From Icerya purchasi (taxonomy: Eukaryota; Arthropoda; Insecta; Hemiptera; Monophlebidae): a DNA stretch of 64,000 nucleotides. The notes under the pieces are model-generated. The model had not been told where the DNA came from. It did no database searches and was given only the letters and a program-made list of their open reading frames with translations. The position numbers were made by a program, and so were the translations under genes. Shown here in pieces: positions 1-11,926 of the stretch; the first letter of the stretch is position 1, and every line of letters starts with the position of its first letter. The stretch covers positions 482,744,400 to 482,808,399 of the forward strand of contig CM077115.1 of the NCBI GenBank assembly GCA_039619475.1, in the 5' to 3' direction.

Positions 1-1
1 T

Positions 2-616
2 ATTGTTCTTATAGAAATAGTAAATCAAGTAACGTACCTAGGTCAGCAATTATCTTTCGAAAATCGTACTGAAAAAGAAGTAAATACTAGAATAATGAAA
101 GCTTGGAACAAGTATTGGCCACTAAAATATATTTTTAAAGGCCCTTTTAACAATTACCACAAGAGTATAATTTTCAACGCGACTATTATACCTAGTTTAA
201 CATACGGCAGTCAAACCTGGTGTCTGACTTCAAAAATTATTAATAAAATAAAGGTAACACAAAATACAATTGAACGGTCTATTTTAAATATTAAGAAAAA
301 AGATAAAGTACCACTCAAACTGATAAAACAAAAATTAAGAAATAATATAGATGCAATCAGATATGTTAGAAGACAAAAATGGGCTTGGGCTGGTCATGTA
401 GCAAGAATGAAGGATGACAGATGGACGTATAGAGCCACTTTCTGGTTTCTTGCACATTATAAAAGAAGAAGGGGGCATCAGTTGACAAGGTGGAGGGACG
501 ATTTTAGTAATTTTTTATTGAACAAAAATTTTCAAAGAGTAGCCATAGATAGAATTGAATGGGAGAGATTACAGGAAACCTTTTCTCATCATGGGCCGAG
601 GAAATTTAATATTTAG
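2..616 (+). pseudogene. RTE-like LINE reverse transcriptase, C-terminal part
   Basis: This is the C-terminal third of a non-LTR retrotransposon polyprotein, cut by the window edge. The open frame runs in from base 2, ahead of the first ATG at 95, and reads YLGQQLSFENRTEKEV before that methionine, which matches the RT thumb region, so 95 is not a real start. Further on are YGSQTWCLTSK, then KWAWAGHVARMKDDRW and a basic RRRGHQLTRWRDDF block. I recognise this series from insect endonuclease-reverse transcriptase elements of the RTE type. The frame is open to its stop with no break, so the copy is fairly young, but the catalytic RT core lies outside the window. An AATAAA (675-680) and a hexamer-like tail follow. 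Confidence 0.85.
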
Positions 617-682
617 TTTTTTCTATATCAAATTTATACTATTCATGTTTGTTATATAGTTTAAGAATTTCCTCAATAAAGG

Positions 683-707
683 TTTATTGTTATTGTTATT
701 GTTGTTC
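683..707 (+). repeat. LINE 3' tail of TTATTG-type repeats
   Basis: A short run of TTATTG units sits just after AATAAA at 675-680 and about 70 bases after the RT stop codon. Simple-repeat tails in place of poly(A) are typical of RTE-clade LINEs, so this marks the element's 3' end at about 707. Confidence 0.7.
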
Positions 708-2279
708 TTACTCGAAGCAGACCTGAATTATTTTTATTTAGGAAAAGAAACGAAAGAACATCAGTCAAAATAAACATAAATATTTTAATTTTATCTGAAA
801 AAGACTTACGTCACAGTTTTTTTATATATGTTTTACTTCCGCGTGACGTTTCTGTGATTATCACGACTATACTGTAGTGAACAATATTAGAATTCGCTTG
901 CGCATATGGCGCTAAGTTATTTGTAAACTACCGTATTGTCGCGTGTAGAACGCGCACGTTTTTCCCCGAATTTTATGCCGTAAAGTGAGGGTGCGAGGCT
1001 TACATGAGGATTGCAGCTGACCAGTCGTTGACCTCCTCCCTTCGTAAACACACATTCCTTTCCATTGCTGACATACAAACTAGGTCTACCTGTTATTCTG
1101 TCATTCGTTCTGTGAACATCAGTTTGTGCGGAGTAACCTATCGTTAATTGTTTTGTTTCAACCGTGTTGTGTATTACAAAGTTTGCCAATGTTTTGGTGA
1201 ACCTGGTTTTGTTATTTACCGTAATAACTACGTACCTATTATTTTAGCAGAGTAACTGAAAAATTAAGTGTTGTAATTTTTAAAGTTTTACTACTTTGTG
1301 TCTATTTATCAAATTACGGATATGATGGAATAATGTTCATTTAGGCCTACGCTGTTCTAATGTTTGTTTCGTATTCTGTAGGTTTATACTCGCCGGGGGC
1401 ATAGGCACGTTCGTTATGTTCATCTATTAAAGAAACAAACTTTAAAAAATAAACTACCTAACCGTATTTCAAAATATAAGGTACCTGATCATTTTTGCAC
1501 AGTAATATTTTTATACCTAATAAAAGAACATGACTTCTAATTATCACAAGATGAACTCCATTAAATTCTCACAAATTTTGTAATACGATAATGAACGTGT
1601 TGTTTACAAATTTTTTTCAAATTTTTCGATAGATGAAATAGAGATGCGCGTCTTACACGGGGGCAAGTGGTACATGCGACAATACGGTATTTAAAAATAT
1701 TTCAGAAATCTCTCCTGTGAGATTAAATACACCAAGAAGAGTACATGTTGACTCGTTGGTCTCATGGTTTTAAGACAGAAAGGACATAGGGCAGGTGGGA
1801 TCACACCCCGAAACACGTAATTGCGCGACAGAATTGCATGATCTATTCAAAATCGACTTAGGACTTCGAAATCCCTCCGAGATGTTTCTCCAAAGTTAAC
1901 CAAGGCTTCGTTGACGACTTTATTTTTCGCGCAAATAACCGAATTTCCGCTTGTCTTGCCAATTAAGAATGCAACCGTACATGGCGAGTTGTTGTTGATG
2001 GAAGCGCCGCGTCCGTAGGCACTGGGGACTCTGAACAAATCAATGATTGGTCCGCCTTTTCATTGCCAGGTATATTGTGGTATGACCTGAATCGACAAAA
2101 TTAGCACTGCAAAGTTCATTCTGATAAACTGAAAAAGTATTTTATTTCCAGTACTATAATAAGTGGTTGGTTTGTTACTCATATAAAATATAGAGATTCA
2201 AAGTTCATAGCCATTAGTATCTCCATTGGTCTATTACTTATCTTCAGTAAGTATTTAAGCTTACGTGGTATTCTAATTT
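708..2279. other. No recognisable gene; one GC-richer patch
   Basis: I see no supported gene. A patch at about 840-1190 is richer in CG dinucleotides and carries a 90-codon minus-strand ORF without a known motif. Another minus-strand ORF (2038-1847) has no recognisable domain. Either could be a decayed repeat or an exon, but nothing in the sequence decides it. Confidence 0.4.
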
Positions 2280-3029
2280 TTGGTTTTAGTGTAGGATGCC
2301 GTAGTATTGTTATTGCGTTGTATTTTGTTAATTTGGCAAAAGAAATATGGGCGACATCAGGCAAAGAAATGGCGGAGATAATTAAACGCGTCAAAGAAGC
2401 TAGCGAAAGACATGGCCTATTAGTTAATGTAGATAAAGGCAAAATTATGTCCGTCCTTAACGAAACCAATCTCCTGGTAGATTTCGGAAAAGTACAGTCT
2501 TTTGTCTATCTTGGATCGCTGATTACTGTTGATGGTGAGTGTTCGGTTGAAATAAAACGGAAAATTGCTTTAGGTAAAGCCGTAATGACACGGCTGAAAA
2601 GTTTAACCTGTAACAAAAATCTGTCAGTGAACTTACGGAAGAAACTAATAAAAACACTGACTCTCTCAATTTTCTTGTATGCATGCGGCCGAAACGTGGA
2701 CGATCAAAGCAATGGATAAACGCCGCATTGTTTGAAAGTGGATGAACCGGGAGAATTGCATAGATTATGCGAAAGACGGATCCATCAATTTTTTGGACAT
2801 ATCGTAAGGCGAAAATCTGAAGAAAACATTACTGCTCGGCAAAGCAAAAGCACCTAGTACAAGAGAAAGCGATAGAGTACCCACTCATTGGACTGACGGC
2901 TTACGGAGCCAATTTGGTCAGCTAGCAACGGCGATCAACATAGCTCAAGACTGCAAACAGTGGAGAGCGCTCGCAGGTCATAACAACAGTCAAGACTGAC
3001 TGGAACTAAATGATGAAATGATGATGAAG
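2280..3029 (+). pseudogene. RTE-like LINE, decayed 3' part
   Basis: Remains of a second RTE-like reverse transcriptase. From about 2318 to 2690 the frame reads like the end of the palm and the thumb: VKEASERHGLLVNVDKGKIM, then FVYLGSLITVDGE, EIKRKIALGKAVMTRLKSL, then a damaged LYACGRNV where LYG-ETW is expected. After frame shifts, RRIHQFFGHIVRRK (about 2778-2820) and HWTDGLRSQFGQLATAINIA with KQWRAL (about 2885-2980) match the C-terminal end of the family. The ATG at 2318 has no meaning as a start. A GATGAT-like tail at 3010-3029 closes the element. Stops and shifts make it inactive, and it is more decayed than the copy at base 2. Confidence 0.8.
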
Positions 3030-4260
3030 CGGTCACAGATATCAACATCAATCTGCTTTTTGACGTGAAAATTTAGCACTATTAATAACCATTCTTTAAT
3101 TTCGAAGATGCGGTATTTTCGGAAGTTATTACAATGCCATTCTTTTTATTATCCATTTCATTATTACATCTGTACCGGTTTTCTCGTTTATTCTCGTTTA
3201 ATTTTTTTTTTTTTCATACGTGCTTATAGCATCATAGGCTAGCAGCACGACAATGAGAGGTGGGTTAAATTTGATTGAGGAGATTGGTATCTTGAAGAAA
3301 CTTGAAGAGGGCGGAAACAGGGTTGTCTGAGTCTTCTAGGAGTGATGTGGTGGAGAAGCTTTTGTATGATTTTGTTTAAAAAAATATATATATTCTGTTT
3401 TCTACATTTTTTTTTGTTTAACCTCGTAAATCATTTTATTAAAGTTTTTCTCATAGTTCATTCCCTATAGTCACATATCATTAATATTTTTATACCATTT
3501 GCATTTCTATTTCCTAATTCAGCGTTGCATTCATTTATACTAATATTTCTTTGATTTCTTTAGGAAATCGATGAAAACAATTCATATACTGAATTTATCT
3601 TCACTAATTTCATTCTTATTAATCATCTGTCATTAATACCGTTTATAGGCGTAGTATATGCTATTTTCATTTCCTAACTGAAATTTAGATCTCTTTCAGA
3701 GTAAAATGATTTTCATTTCGACCTGTACTCTTTCGTCTTTCTTAAATGAAAGTAGGGGAAAATTCAGCTCTCCTTTTCAGATAGTAATAAGATCAACTTA
3801 ATTTATCTTTATTAATACATTTTCTTCTTAATACTAAAGATAGGGTACCACTCCCTAGAAAATTTAATACTCAATCTTAAGATATCTGGGGTACTACATT
3901 CGTAATTTTATTATTATATTTCACGAAAAAACAAGATGTATAAATAACCTGCAATAATTTCGCTGAAATCGATAGTCGGTGTGTGGTAGATAATTAATTA
4001 AGACGTGTAATAAAATACCATTTTTATAGTAAATAATATTACTATAATGGGCAATAAGAAATGGTGTTCGCGATTCCGAATTTTCGGTTGTAATAACGTA
4101 AATTCAGATTTTTGGAATAAAAGTCGGATCGTCCGTTTTTCTAGATTCGCTTACAGTGCAATCACAAAGCAACAGAAAAATGTGCTTTTTTTTTTTTTGA
4201 AGAAATGCTTTTAATCAATATTCCTAGTAATTTTTTTTTATTCCTTTCAACTTTTTTCGC
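3030..4260. other. AT-rich stretch without recognisable features
   Basis: I see no coding potential and no family resemblance. There are T-runs (about 3201-3214 and 4190) and a short direct repeat TTCTCGTTTA near 3181-3200. Confidence 0.5.
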
Positions 4261-4277
4261 GAAAAATATTTTAACGT

Positions 4278-4283
4278 TATAAA
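4278..4283 (+). promoter_or_regulatory. Candidate TATA box for the basic ORF
   Basis: TATAAA lies 35 bases upstream of the ATG at 4318. A start site 25-32 bases downstream would give a leader of only about 5-15 bases. In DNA this AT-rich the motif alone is weak; the spacing and the GC-richer sequence right after it are what make it worth noting. Confidence 0.3.
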
Positions 4284-4317
4284 CGGCGCGGGACACAGCT
4301 CGGAAATTACTGCTGCA

Positions 4318-4764
4318 ATGACAGTGCTGGAATTAGGAAAACGTTCTAGAACGAAGAGTTGTTCGGCCGATCGATTGCTGAAGCAACGTACAAAATTTAA
4401 GAAAAGAATGAAATTATCGATGTCGGCGAAAGAGCCAAACGTAATGAGTTCGTTTACAACGTTCGACAGACGGAAGAAGAAAAAAGCTAGACTGAGTCGT
4501 GAGGAACGTTTGAAACTGGTTCAGTTCTTCAATGAAGAGCTGGCGAATTTGTCGGCTAGTCGAAGCCGCAGCGTTCAGGAAAGAAGGGCCCGCGCTAAAA
4601 AACGTGGAAGGTTGAAGAAGACGGTGGCCTTTGCAGCGCCCTTGAAACGATGTAGGAAATGTAGACTATTGAAAAATACACCGGTCAATCTGAATGTGCA
4701 ACCGACGAAGTCGGCTCTATCTAAACCAGTAAATTTTAATTATCCACCGGAGGAGACCAATTAA
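4318..4764 (+). CDS. Highly basic 148-residue protein, unknown function
   Basis: I do not recognise this protein. It is the longest open frame in the window that resembles no transposon. Lys and Arg make up 42 of 148 residues against few acidic residues. A K/R run at 51-58 (RRKKKKAR) looks like a nuclear localisation signal. A short helical stretch, EERLKLVQFFNEELANL, spans 62-78, followed by an SR-type segment at 81-98 (SRSRSVQERRARAKKR). Cysteines are few: C15, and C112 and C115 in RCRKCR. The start at 4318 is the first ATG and sits after a TATAAA; AATAAA follows 112 bases after the stop. The composition suggests a nuclear or nucleic-acid-binding protein, possibly an intronless chromatin protein, but that is inference. 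It could also be one exon of a larger gene or a chance ORF. Confidence 0.45.
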   Translation: MTVLELGKRSRTKSCSADRLLKQRTKFKKRMKLSMSAKEPNVMSSFTTFDRRKKKKARLSREERLKLVQFFNEELANLSASRSRSVQERRARAKKRGRLKKTVAFAAPLKRCRKCRLLKNTPVNLNVQPTKSALSKPVNFNYPPEETN

Positions 4765-4875
4765 TATCGGTAAAATGTGGGGTGGGTGCACGAATCGGAA
4801 TTTATTGAGCGTATTATTTATATATTGCCGGAAACATAAGGGGGGGGGGGCTGTGAAATTCCCTAATTCGCCTAC

Positions 4876-4881
4876 AATAAA
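4876..4881 (+). promoter_or_regulatory. Candidate polyadenylation signal
   Basis: AATAAA follows the stop codon at 4764 by 112 bases, after a G-run near 4840-4850. The position fits a compact one-exon transcript for the upstream basic ORF. Confidence 0.35.
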
Positions 4882-7517
4882 TTTTTTTCCCGAAAATTAT
4901 TTGGTAGTATACGTTTATTTCATTTATTTGAAGACGTCGATACGTTAAAATTATTAAACTTAAATACGAGTGATTAAGTTCAAATTCGATTCGTCGTTAA
5001 ATTAAAAAGCGCTCCATAGTAATTGATGACGTTCGATGTAAAACCCTTTAAAGAAACGTTTCTATTTGTGATCTGGACTATTGAAATGGTAATGTACAAA
5101 CAAATGAAATAGCTGCTCGAGTGTGTACGTAAAATGTTATAAAAAAAAGCTGTTTCCATTGTAAAGAGTTTTTAATATTTAAAATAATAAGTCCAAATTT
5201 AACAAGCATGCAAATCACGTAATAACAGAAATATTTTATACGTTAATAAAAATTCACCCAATATATAGAGATATGAAAAGAATACATAAAATACCGTAAT
5301 ATTATTGGATAATTTTTAATTACATAGTTCGAGCAGATAATAAATTCTGAAAAATATTAAAGGATCAATAAAGAATAAAATCTTGATAAAACTCCAGCGG
5401 AAGCTACTCCTGAGCACATTGGCTCCTTCATCCTGGCATTCTTTCAGGTCATTTAGAGACCAAGCTTCTTTATTACCAAATTACAAAATGTACAAGCTGA
5501 ACGGCGTAGAAGATAATTTAATAAGTAATACGAACGTGAAAGTTTTTTACTGCTTTTTAAAAAGATTTTAAAAAACCTATCGATTGATTCAACGTAGCAT
5601 TCAAAGCAAAAAAAATTATTAAACATAAAGTTATACATGTTAGTACAGTCGTCTTTCGATGAATTCACCACCCCCGGTCGCAGTCTGTCATTTCTAATTC
5701 AAGACTGCCTTTATTCACTAAAAGGAGCTCAGCGTTCGAAATATTACGAGTATTTAAATAGATACGATTTTAACGATGGCGATGTAATTTTCGTAAATTA
5801 AATGTAAACGCTGTCTTGCTGTATATCGAATTGTGAAACTCAATTACGTTGATTTCGAAATTGCGTATTTGAGCTACTTTTTTAAAATGCCACTGCCGGG
5901 GTATTATTATTCAGCCCTTCTTAATTTCTGTCTTCCCTTCCTACTAAAACTGGCTTAGTATAAAATTTTCAATTTGTCGCGGACGAAACAGAATTCGGCC
6001 TTTCGCAAACACATATTACCTCGCTGCACCAGAAACTGTTTATTACTACAGGTTGACGGTACAATTCTGATGATGAACAGGCGTATGTTCACATTTGCGA
6101 ATGTCGAAAATTTCATTTCTAACATAATACAAGGGTGGAAAAAATATATCCCAGTGTTTTCACCTTTTTCGGATGAGATAATTAATAATCCTCTTATACA
6201 GGAACTAACGGCTTCAGCCACGCTGAATTTTTATTATTCTACAATAATTTGGTACTAGATAAAGCCGCTTCCTGCGTCTGTCAATTTCTTTGCCGAAATA
6301 CTCATCAGACACAGTCAGTCACTCCGAAAGGTCCCCCATTGCTTTCATCACTACCATCATTTGTTTTTTATTTCTTCGACATTCATAACGCTCTATAAAG
6401 TGTCCGTCAACCTAGCCACTTCCTGTAGACTTTAAATGTAATTTTTATTTATATACACATATATATGTATATATATATTTTTTATTAGCAAAAATTAAAT
6501 AACAAAAAAAATTAAACATTTAAATACCGAATACTATAAATGGAAAAGTTAGTTAACTACTCGTCTCTTTAATTTTCTTATGCGAGACTAGTAATGTAAC
6601 TAAATAATTAAATATTAAATAAAAGAAAAACGGTTTTCTGATTTTCTTTTTATTCCCCAAAATTTTGTTATAACGAGAAAAATCGAAAACCTTCCACGTG
6701 GAAATAACCCTAATTAACCCGGAAAACTGCATCAAAATCCGTGCAGCAGTTTTCGAGATGAGCGTTGCCAGACAGCTAAGGGTGTGTCTAAATTTTTGCA
6801 CAATGTCGGGGAAACTTCGATACAGTGTTGCCGTGGTTTTTAGCGATAATTTTTTTTTCACCTTTTTTGCGAAATATTTATTACATCGGTCGAAAAGAAG
6901 ATAAGAAGGTGATACATTCTTTTCCGCGTTCACCTTTCTACATTACAGCACTAAACACGCGTCTTTTTTCCCTTTTTTTCAACGTTACTTTTTATATTCT
7001 TGTTTTCTAATATTTCAGTCCCGCAGGTGCGAGGCCCGCTTGACGGCATGTAGGTCTCCATTTTGACCGGTCTCTAAAACATCACCTGCCAGTTTCTCTC
7101 GCTTGTTCTCTCTCCGTATACGCACTGAAAAATTCGAGAAATTTTTTCCAAACCATATTAACGATTTACATCAATTATAGAGCGCGTCCTTGAAACAACT
7201 ACATTCATTGATGAGAATATACAAGTTCAGACCGGAACTGACGTGACATTCTGGAGCTGTTTGATATGCACAATGACACGTAGCCCCAAATCTGTACGAC
7301 CGGGAGGATGTAACAGTTTTAATTGGAGTATATAAAAAAGTCGGGAAAATCAAGCCGCATTGACTTTAAATTCGTGCTAGCTTCTCTTGAGGTGTGAAAG
7401 ACAAAAGGTTCGAAAATTCTTTTAACGATCTAAAATCTCCGATGAATTTCGCACCTAAAACCAAGGGACGTGTATGTCTCATTATATCCTTAATCACAAA
7501 GAACCGTGTCTCTTTGG
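4882..7517. other. No recognisable gene
   Basis: Several short ORFs occur, including overlapping ones on both strands at 5955-6258 and about 6553-6933, but none shows a domain or family resemblance. Short TA-rich runs lie near 6455-6480. Nothing here is supported as a gene. Confidence 0.45.
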
Positions 7518-7798
7518 GCTCCCCCCAGGGGCGGATCTACTTAAAGGCTTTTTTGGCTGCAGCCGAGGGCCCCGTGGATACAAAGGGCCCCCAGTCCCCA
7601 TTGAAAACAGACGATCGATATTGTGAAGTAAAAAAAAAATAATAATATCTAAAATTAAAATTCAAAGATATATTTAACTCTAATTTTTCAAAATTATTCT
7701 TGCGTAATATATATCATCCTGCTTAAGAATCTATTTTAAAGGGTTGACATTTAATCTAACTGTGAGAAAATATTTTTCAAAATCAATATAGTACATAT

Positions 7799-7801
<3 letters not shown>

Positions 7802-7858
<57 letters not shown>
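7802..7858. repeat. (TA)n microsatellite inside the hAT
   Basis: A run of about 57 bases of alternating AT lies in the 5' non-coding part of the hAT element, upstream of the transposase start. Confidence 0.95.
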
Positions 7859-7859
<1 letters not shown>

Positions 7860-8010
7860 TAGGTAAGTAAAAAGAATTATAAATCATGATTTTTCTGTTT
7901 TTATTTTATTTTTCAATACTAAATTAACCCTTTAATCGTTCTTTTATTTTTAGAAAACTATCAAGTTCTTTGTTTATTTTCAGAAAAATATCAAAATCTT
8001 ATTTTACAAT

Positions 8011-10542
8011 ATGACTGCTAGAAAATATAAAAGTCGAGCTGAAAAACGAAAATTGCAGTTAGATCGAGGAAAAGAAGGAAATAAATGTACAAAAATTGAA
8101 ACTTTTTTAAAATTAGAACATAAAAACGAAAATGAAATAGTTACAAATCCATTAACAGGCGAAAAGGAAGGGATCTTATCTGAAGAGAAGCTAACCAAAG
8201 GGAGCAAAAAATCGCGAAACCAGGAAAAAAATACAAGTGATGAAAATGTGCAAGATCCTGACTACCGCCAACCCTCTGCGAACGATATTGGTGTTCAGCA
8301 AGAGGACGGTAATACTGAGGCGGAAAGAAATTAAGAAAATATTAAGTTTTTATGTTTGAGAAATATGTTGATGTGGGCTTGGGGCCAGTATTGCTGAATA
8401 ATGATTTTATTAATTACATCCTCTCACACGAAATGACTGACTTTCAAAATAAAGATCCGAAAAATAAATATTCAGTTTCAATAAAAAAAATACAATAAAC
8501 TAAACAGATCATTTTCAAATAGTTATTTCATTAAGAAAATGAAAAATGGCCAATTACTGGAAAGATCTTGGTTATGTTATTCAACCAGGGTTGGTACTGT
8601 TTTTTTGTGTTTGGCTTGCAAAATTTTTTCTAAAACCCCTTCTCAATACACAACCGGATTTTCCGATTGGAAACACATAGGAATTTGTTTAGAAAATCAC
8701 GAAAATTCTAATGAACACGTAAGAATTCAATGTTAGTGTGGTTGATACGGAAAGAAAATAAGTCTGTTTTAAACAAGCAGCTTCAGGAGCAATTAAGGAA
8801 AGAAACAGAATATTATCGCAATGTCCTAAAACGGGTTATTGCAGTGGTAAAATTGTTGAGTATAAGGGGCTTAGCATTTAGAGGTTCCGAGGAAGTATTT
8901 GGTTTTCCACATAATGGTAATTTTATGGGTGCTCTGGAGCTATTGGCAAAGTTCGACCCATTCATTCGTGAACATATTGAACAACGAGAGCTGCGACCAA
9001 AACCGATAATATCGTACTTATCAAAAACAGTATATGCGGAAGTAATTGAGATTATGGGCAAACAAATAAACAAATTACAACTCAAATAAATAACGATGAC
9101 ATAAAATATTATTCAATTGTGCTGGATTGAACCCCAGATTTGTCTCACAATGACCAACTTGCTATTGTATTACGAAACTGTTTTCGGGGAAAAGTGTATG
9201 AAAGATTTGTATCGTTCATTACAATTAGTAGTCATACATTTATTTAATATACTACAAGACTTTTTAGAAACAAATGGAATACTACTGGGTAGTCGTAAGG
9301 GGCAGTCTTATGACAACGCTGTTAATATGGCGGGTCATTACAATGGTTTACAAGCCCTACTAAAATAACAAAATAAATCCGCGGATTATGTGTCGTGTGC
9401 TGCGTATTCGCTTAACCTAGTTGGTGAAGAATCTGTTAAGGTTGCAATCGAAATTGTGATCTTTTTTGGAGTAGTGCAAAAAATATACGCTTTCTTTTCT
9501 GCTTCGACGCATAGGTGGAAACTGTTAAATCGTGAAACAAAGCTAAAATTTACGTTAAAAAGTTTAGCCAAACCAGATGGTCTTGTCTCTATGATGCTGT
9601 CAAAGTTTTAGAAAATAATTATGATGACATTATGAAAATTTTCAAAAGTTTCAGCAGAAATGAGGACGAGGAAGTTGATTCCCGAAAAGAGGCACGAAAT
9701 TTATTTAGTAAACTGGCGAAACTCGATACTGCAATTTCGATAATTTTTTTTTTGGAAGAAATTTGGAAAGATTTAATTTAGTTAATGAAAAAATACAGAG
9801 CCCTGGTTTAGATATTTTCGAAGGCAACAAGTTAATTGTGTCATTAAAAGAGTTCGTGAACAACATACAGTACCAATCAGATCAGAAGCTAAAGGAATGC
9901 GAAGAGAAAGCTAAAAAATCATAAACCAGAAACGTATTACTTCAAAACTTTCAGATAAGTCTAGAGATAAAGTCTCAGTATACGGCGCAAAACATTTAAA
10001 AGAGACACGCTAAACGTTGCGTTGGATAAGCCGATTATGGATTTAAATAAAAGAAGCCAAGTCTATGAGACATATAGCAAAAAATTCAAATTTTTAATGG
10101 GGATTTGCAAGACAAACACATGGAAAACATAGATCTGGAAAGTGTACGTAATGTTACTGATTATTATCCAGATGACGTAGACGAATATTTAGTAAATGAG
10201 TGCATTCAGTTAAAATCTTATTTACTACAGTCTAAGACAGAATCTCACACCTCTTGCAGTGAAATTTTTATGCTAATTTATGAAAAGAAACTTGTTGATG
10301 TTTTCCCAAATTACTATACCATTTTAAAGATTTTTTTAACATTGCCAATCACTAGCTGCGAAGCGAAGCACTCTTTCTCCAGGATGTCGTATATAGAAAA
10401 CAAATATAGGACAACAATGCCGAACTATCGACTAAATCATTTGTCAATTCTTTCCATAAATCGTGATTTAACCAAGGACTTACAATGTGATGAGCAAATA
10501 AAGGAATCTGCAGCACAAAAGTGCAGAAAGGTTGCTTTATAA
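8011..10542 (+). pseudogene. hAT transposase, ZMYM1-like, broken
   Basis: A transposase of the vertebrate ZMYM1-like hAT group in at least five frame blocks. Block 8011-8334 begins MTARKYKSRAEKRKLQ, the usual basic N terminus of this family, and reads on to a Glu/Asn-rich linker. Block 8539-8736 is the TTF-type zinc finger (GTVFLCLACKIFS, then FSDWKHIGICLENHENS). Blocks 8730-9089 and 9117-9368 are the DUF4371-like part, with RKGQSYDNAVNMAGHYNGLQ. Block 9390-9611 continues the catalytic core (CAAYSLNLVG, then HRWKLLN). Block 10105-10542 is the dimerisation domain, with LPITSCEAKHSFSRMSYIEN and a RTTM-like RLNHLSILSI end. A frame with all pieces in order but broken at each joint indicates an old autonomous copy. 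Confidence 0.88.
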
Positions 10543-10780
10543 TTTATATAATATAACTACACATAACCTGTCAATTTCTTTTGAAATAATTTGGTACAGT
10601 TGCTGTTTGTATACACAAACACTAAATCATATTAAATAAATAAAATATTTTATTGTCCTATTTTTTTCCTATAATCACTATAGAAAACAATTTTTTGATA
10701 TAATGCCAATTAGTTGAGTAATGAGGTAGGCCCCTAAGTAGCATTAGCCCAGGGCCCCACAAATTCACGGTCCGCCCCTG

Positions 10781-11389
10781 GGCCCCCTCCTTATGTAAAA
10801 AATCAGAAATCTTCACGGAAATCGTTTAAATGGAATCCCACGCACGCCCGAGGAGTCTTATCGGTGTCTTCGAGTGTCTAAATTCTATCAGTTTTCTTTG
10901 TAACAAACGTTTCACGAATGTTATTAGTGTTACGAGCTAAATTGTCATAATTCCTTATTTCGATAAGAATTCCGATGTGCAGTAAAATTTAAAAACGTGA
11001 AATTTAACCGTATCAAGTACATAAAATACTCGTAATGTAATGTAAAGAAAAATTTTAAACAAAATCATCATCTAATTAAAATTATATACACATCTATAAA
11101 AATTACATATATTCCGTAAATTTTTTAAACTGTCTGATAGAAGTTTAATAAATCGAAGAAAGCTATGAAAATTTTTAATTGTAACTGCTCCAGATAAAAT
11201 GATATTACTTTTATTATACACACTTGATAAGTCTAAAAAAATTGTAGATTAAAAAAAAAAAACACGTATGCCAACCCTACTCATAATTGCAATTACTTCT
11301 GTTTCGACTTCAGGCAGAATTAAATTACAAACTGAGGAAAGATAATAATATCGAATTATTACACAATTAACAAAATTTGTGTGAAGAAA
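10781..11389. other. Non-coding stretch between transposons
   Basis: AT-rich, without open frames of note or repeats I can name. Nothing further is supported. Confidence 0.5.
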
Positions 11390-11393
11390 TTAA

Positions 11394-11926
11394 CCTTTCG
11401 TTGGTCGCGCACCAGTTTTCAAACGTCGTTGCGGTTAAAGAATCCCCGCCATGTAAAATTTACTGAGACGTTGCCAATTTTGAAACAGTCATAACTTTTT
11501 AAAAGATAGTTGGACAGCAACATAATAAATTAAAAATCAGTTATATTATTGAATTAAAATTTCTTTATTTAACGAGATTTTATATTGTCACTTTTAAAAT
11601 TATTAATTAATTAATATATATTATAAAATACTCATTATTCTAATTATTTTTCTACATATTTGACAAAATTTTACCTGCGATTATGGGCGCACAGTAAGGG
11701 AATCCCCGCGATTTCACACGGTCTACTCACAATAAAAAATTACTATAAAAAATACTAAAGTAATTAGAACTATATAAATATTTTAGATCGACTTATGACA
11801 TTTCAATACATGAATAGGTAAACTATTTTATGTAAATTATTAGTAGTTTGTTAAATATTTACACTAAAAAAAAAAAAAAAAAAAAAAAAAAGGCTGGAAT
11901 TCTCTCATAGCGCGACCAACGAAAGG
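11394..11926. mobile_element. piggyBac-type MITE with TTAA target sites
   Basis: The ends are perfect 17-base inverted repeats, CCTTTCGTTGGTCGCGC at 11394-11410 and its reverse complement at 11910-11926. Both are flanked by TTAA (11390-11393 and 11927-11930). A TTAA duplication with termini beginning CC is the hallmark of piggyBac-family elements. The 533 bp inside have no open frame, so it is non-autonomous. An A-run of about 28 bases (about 11864-11891) lies near the right end, and the phrase AATCCCCGC occurs twice inside. Family assignment rests on target site and termini only. Confidence 0.85.

Larger units (their letters stand above)
7526..10780 (+). mobile_element. hAT transposon, ZMYM1/TTF type, full length but decayed
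   Basis: The element starts CAGGGGCGGA at 7526 and ends with the reverse complement (TCCGCCCCTG) at 10780, the short terminal inverted repeat expected of hAT elements. Flanking octamers at 7517-7524 (GGCTCCCC) and 10781-10788 (GGCCCCCT) agree at six of eight positions and may be a decayed target duplication. Between the ends lie a broken transposase and a (TA)n array. Length is 3255 bp, normal for an autonomous hAT of this kind. All domains are present in order, but several frame changes show it is dead. Confidence 0.85.

Noticed and set aside
917..1189. 90-codon minus-strand ORF
   Set aside because: No motif, no start context and no family resemblance; length is within chance for a GC-richer patch.
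4840..4850. G-run as a G-quadruplex element
   Set aside because: A single G-run without neighbouring runs cannot make an ordinary four-tract quadruplex.
5955..6258. Overlapping ORFs of 88 and 94 codons on opposite strands
   Set aside because: Neither shows a domain; mutual overlap indicates chance openness.
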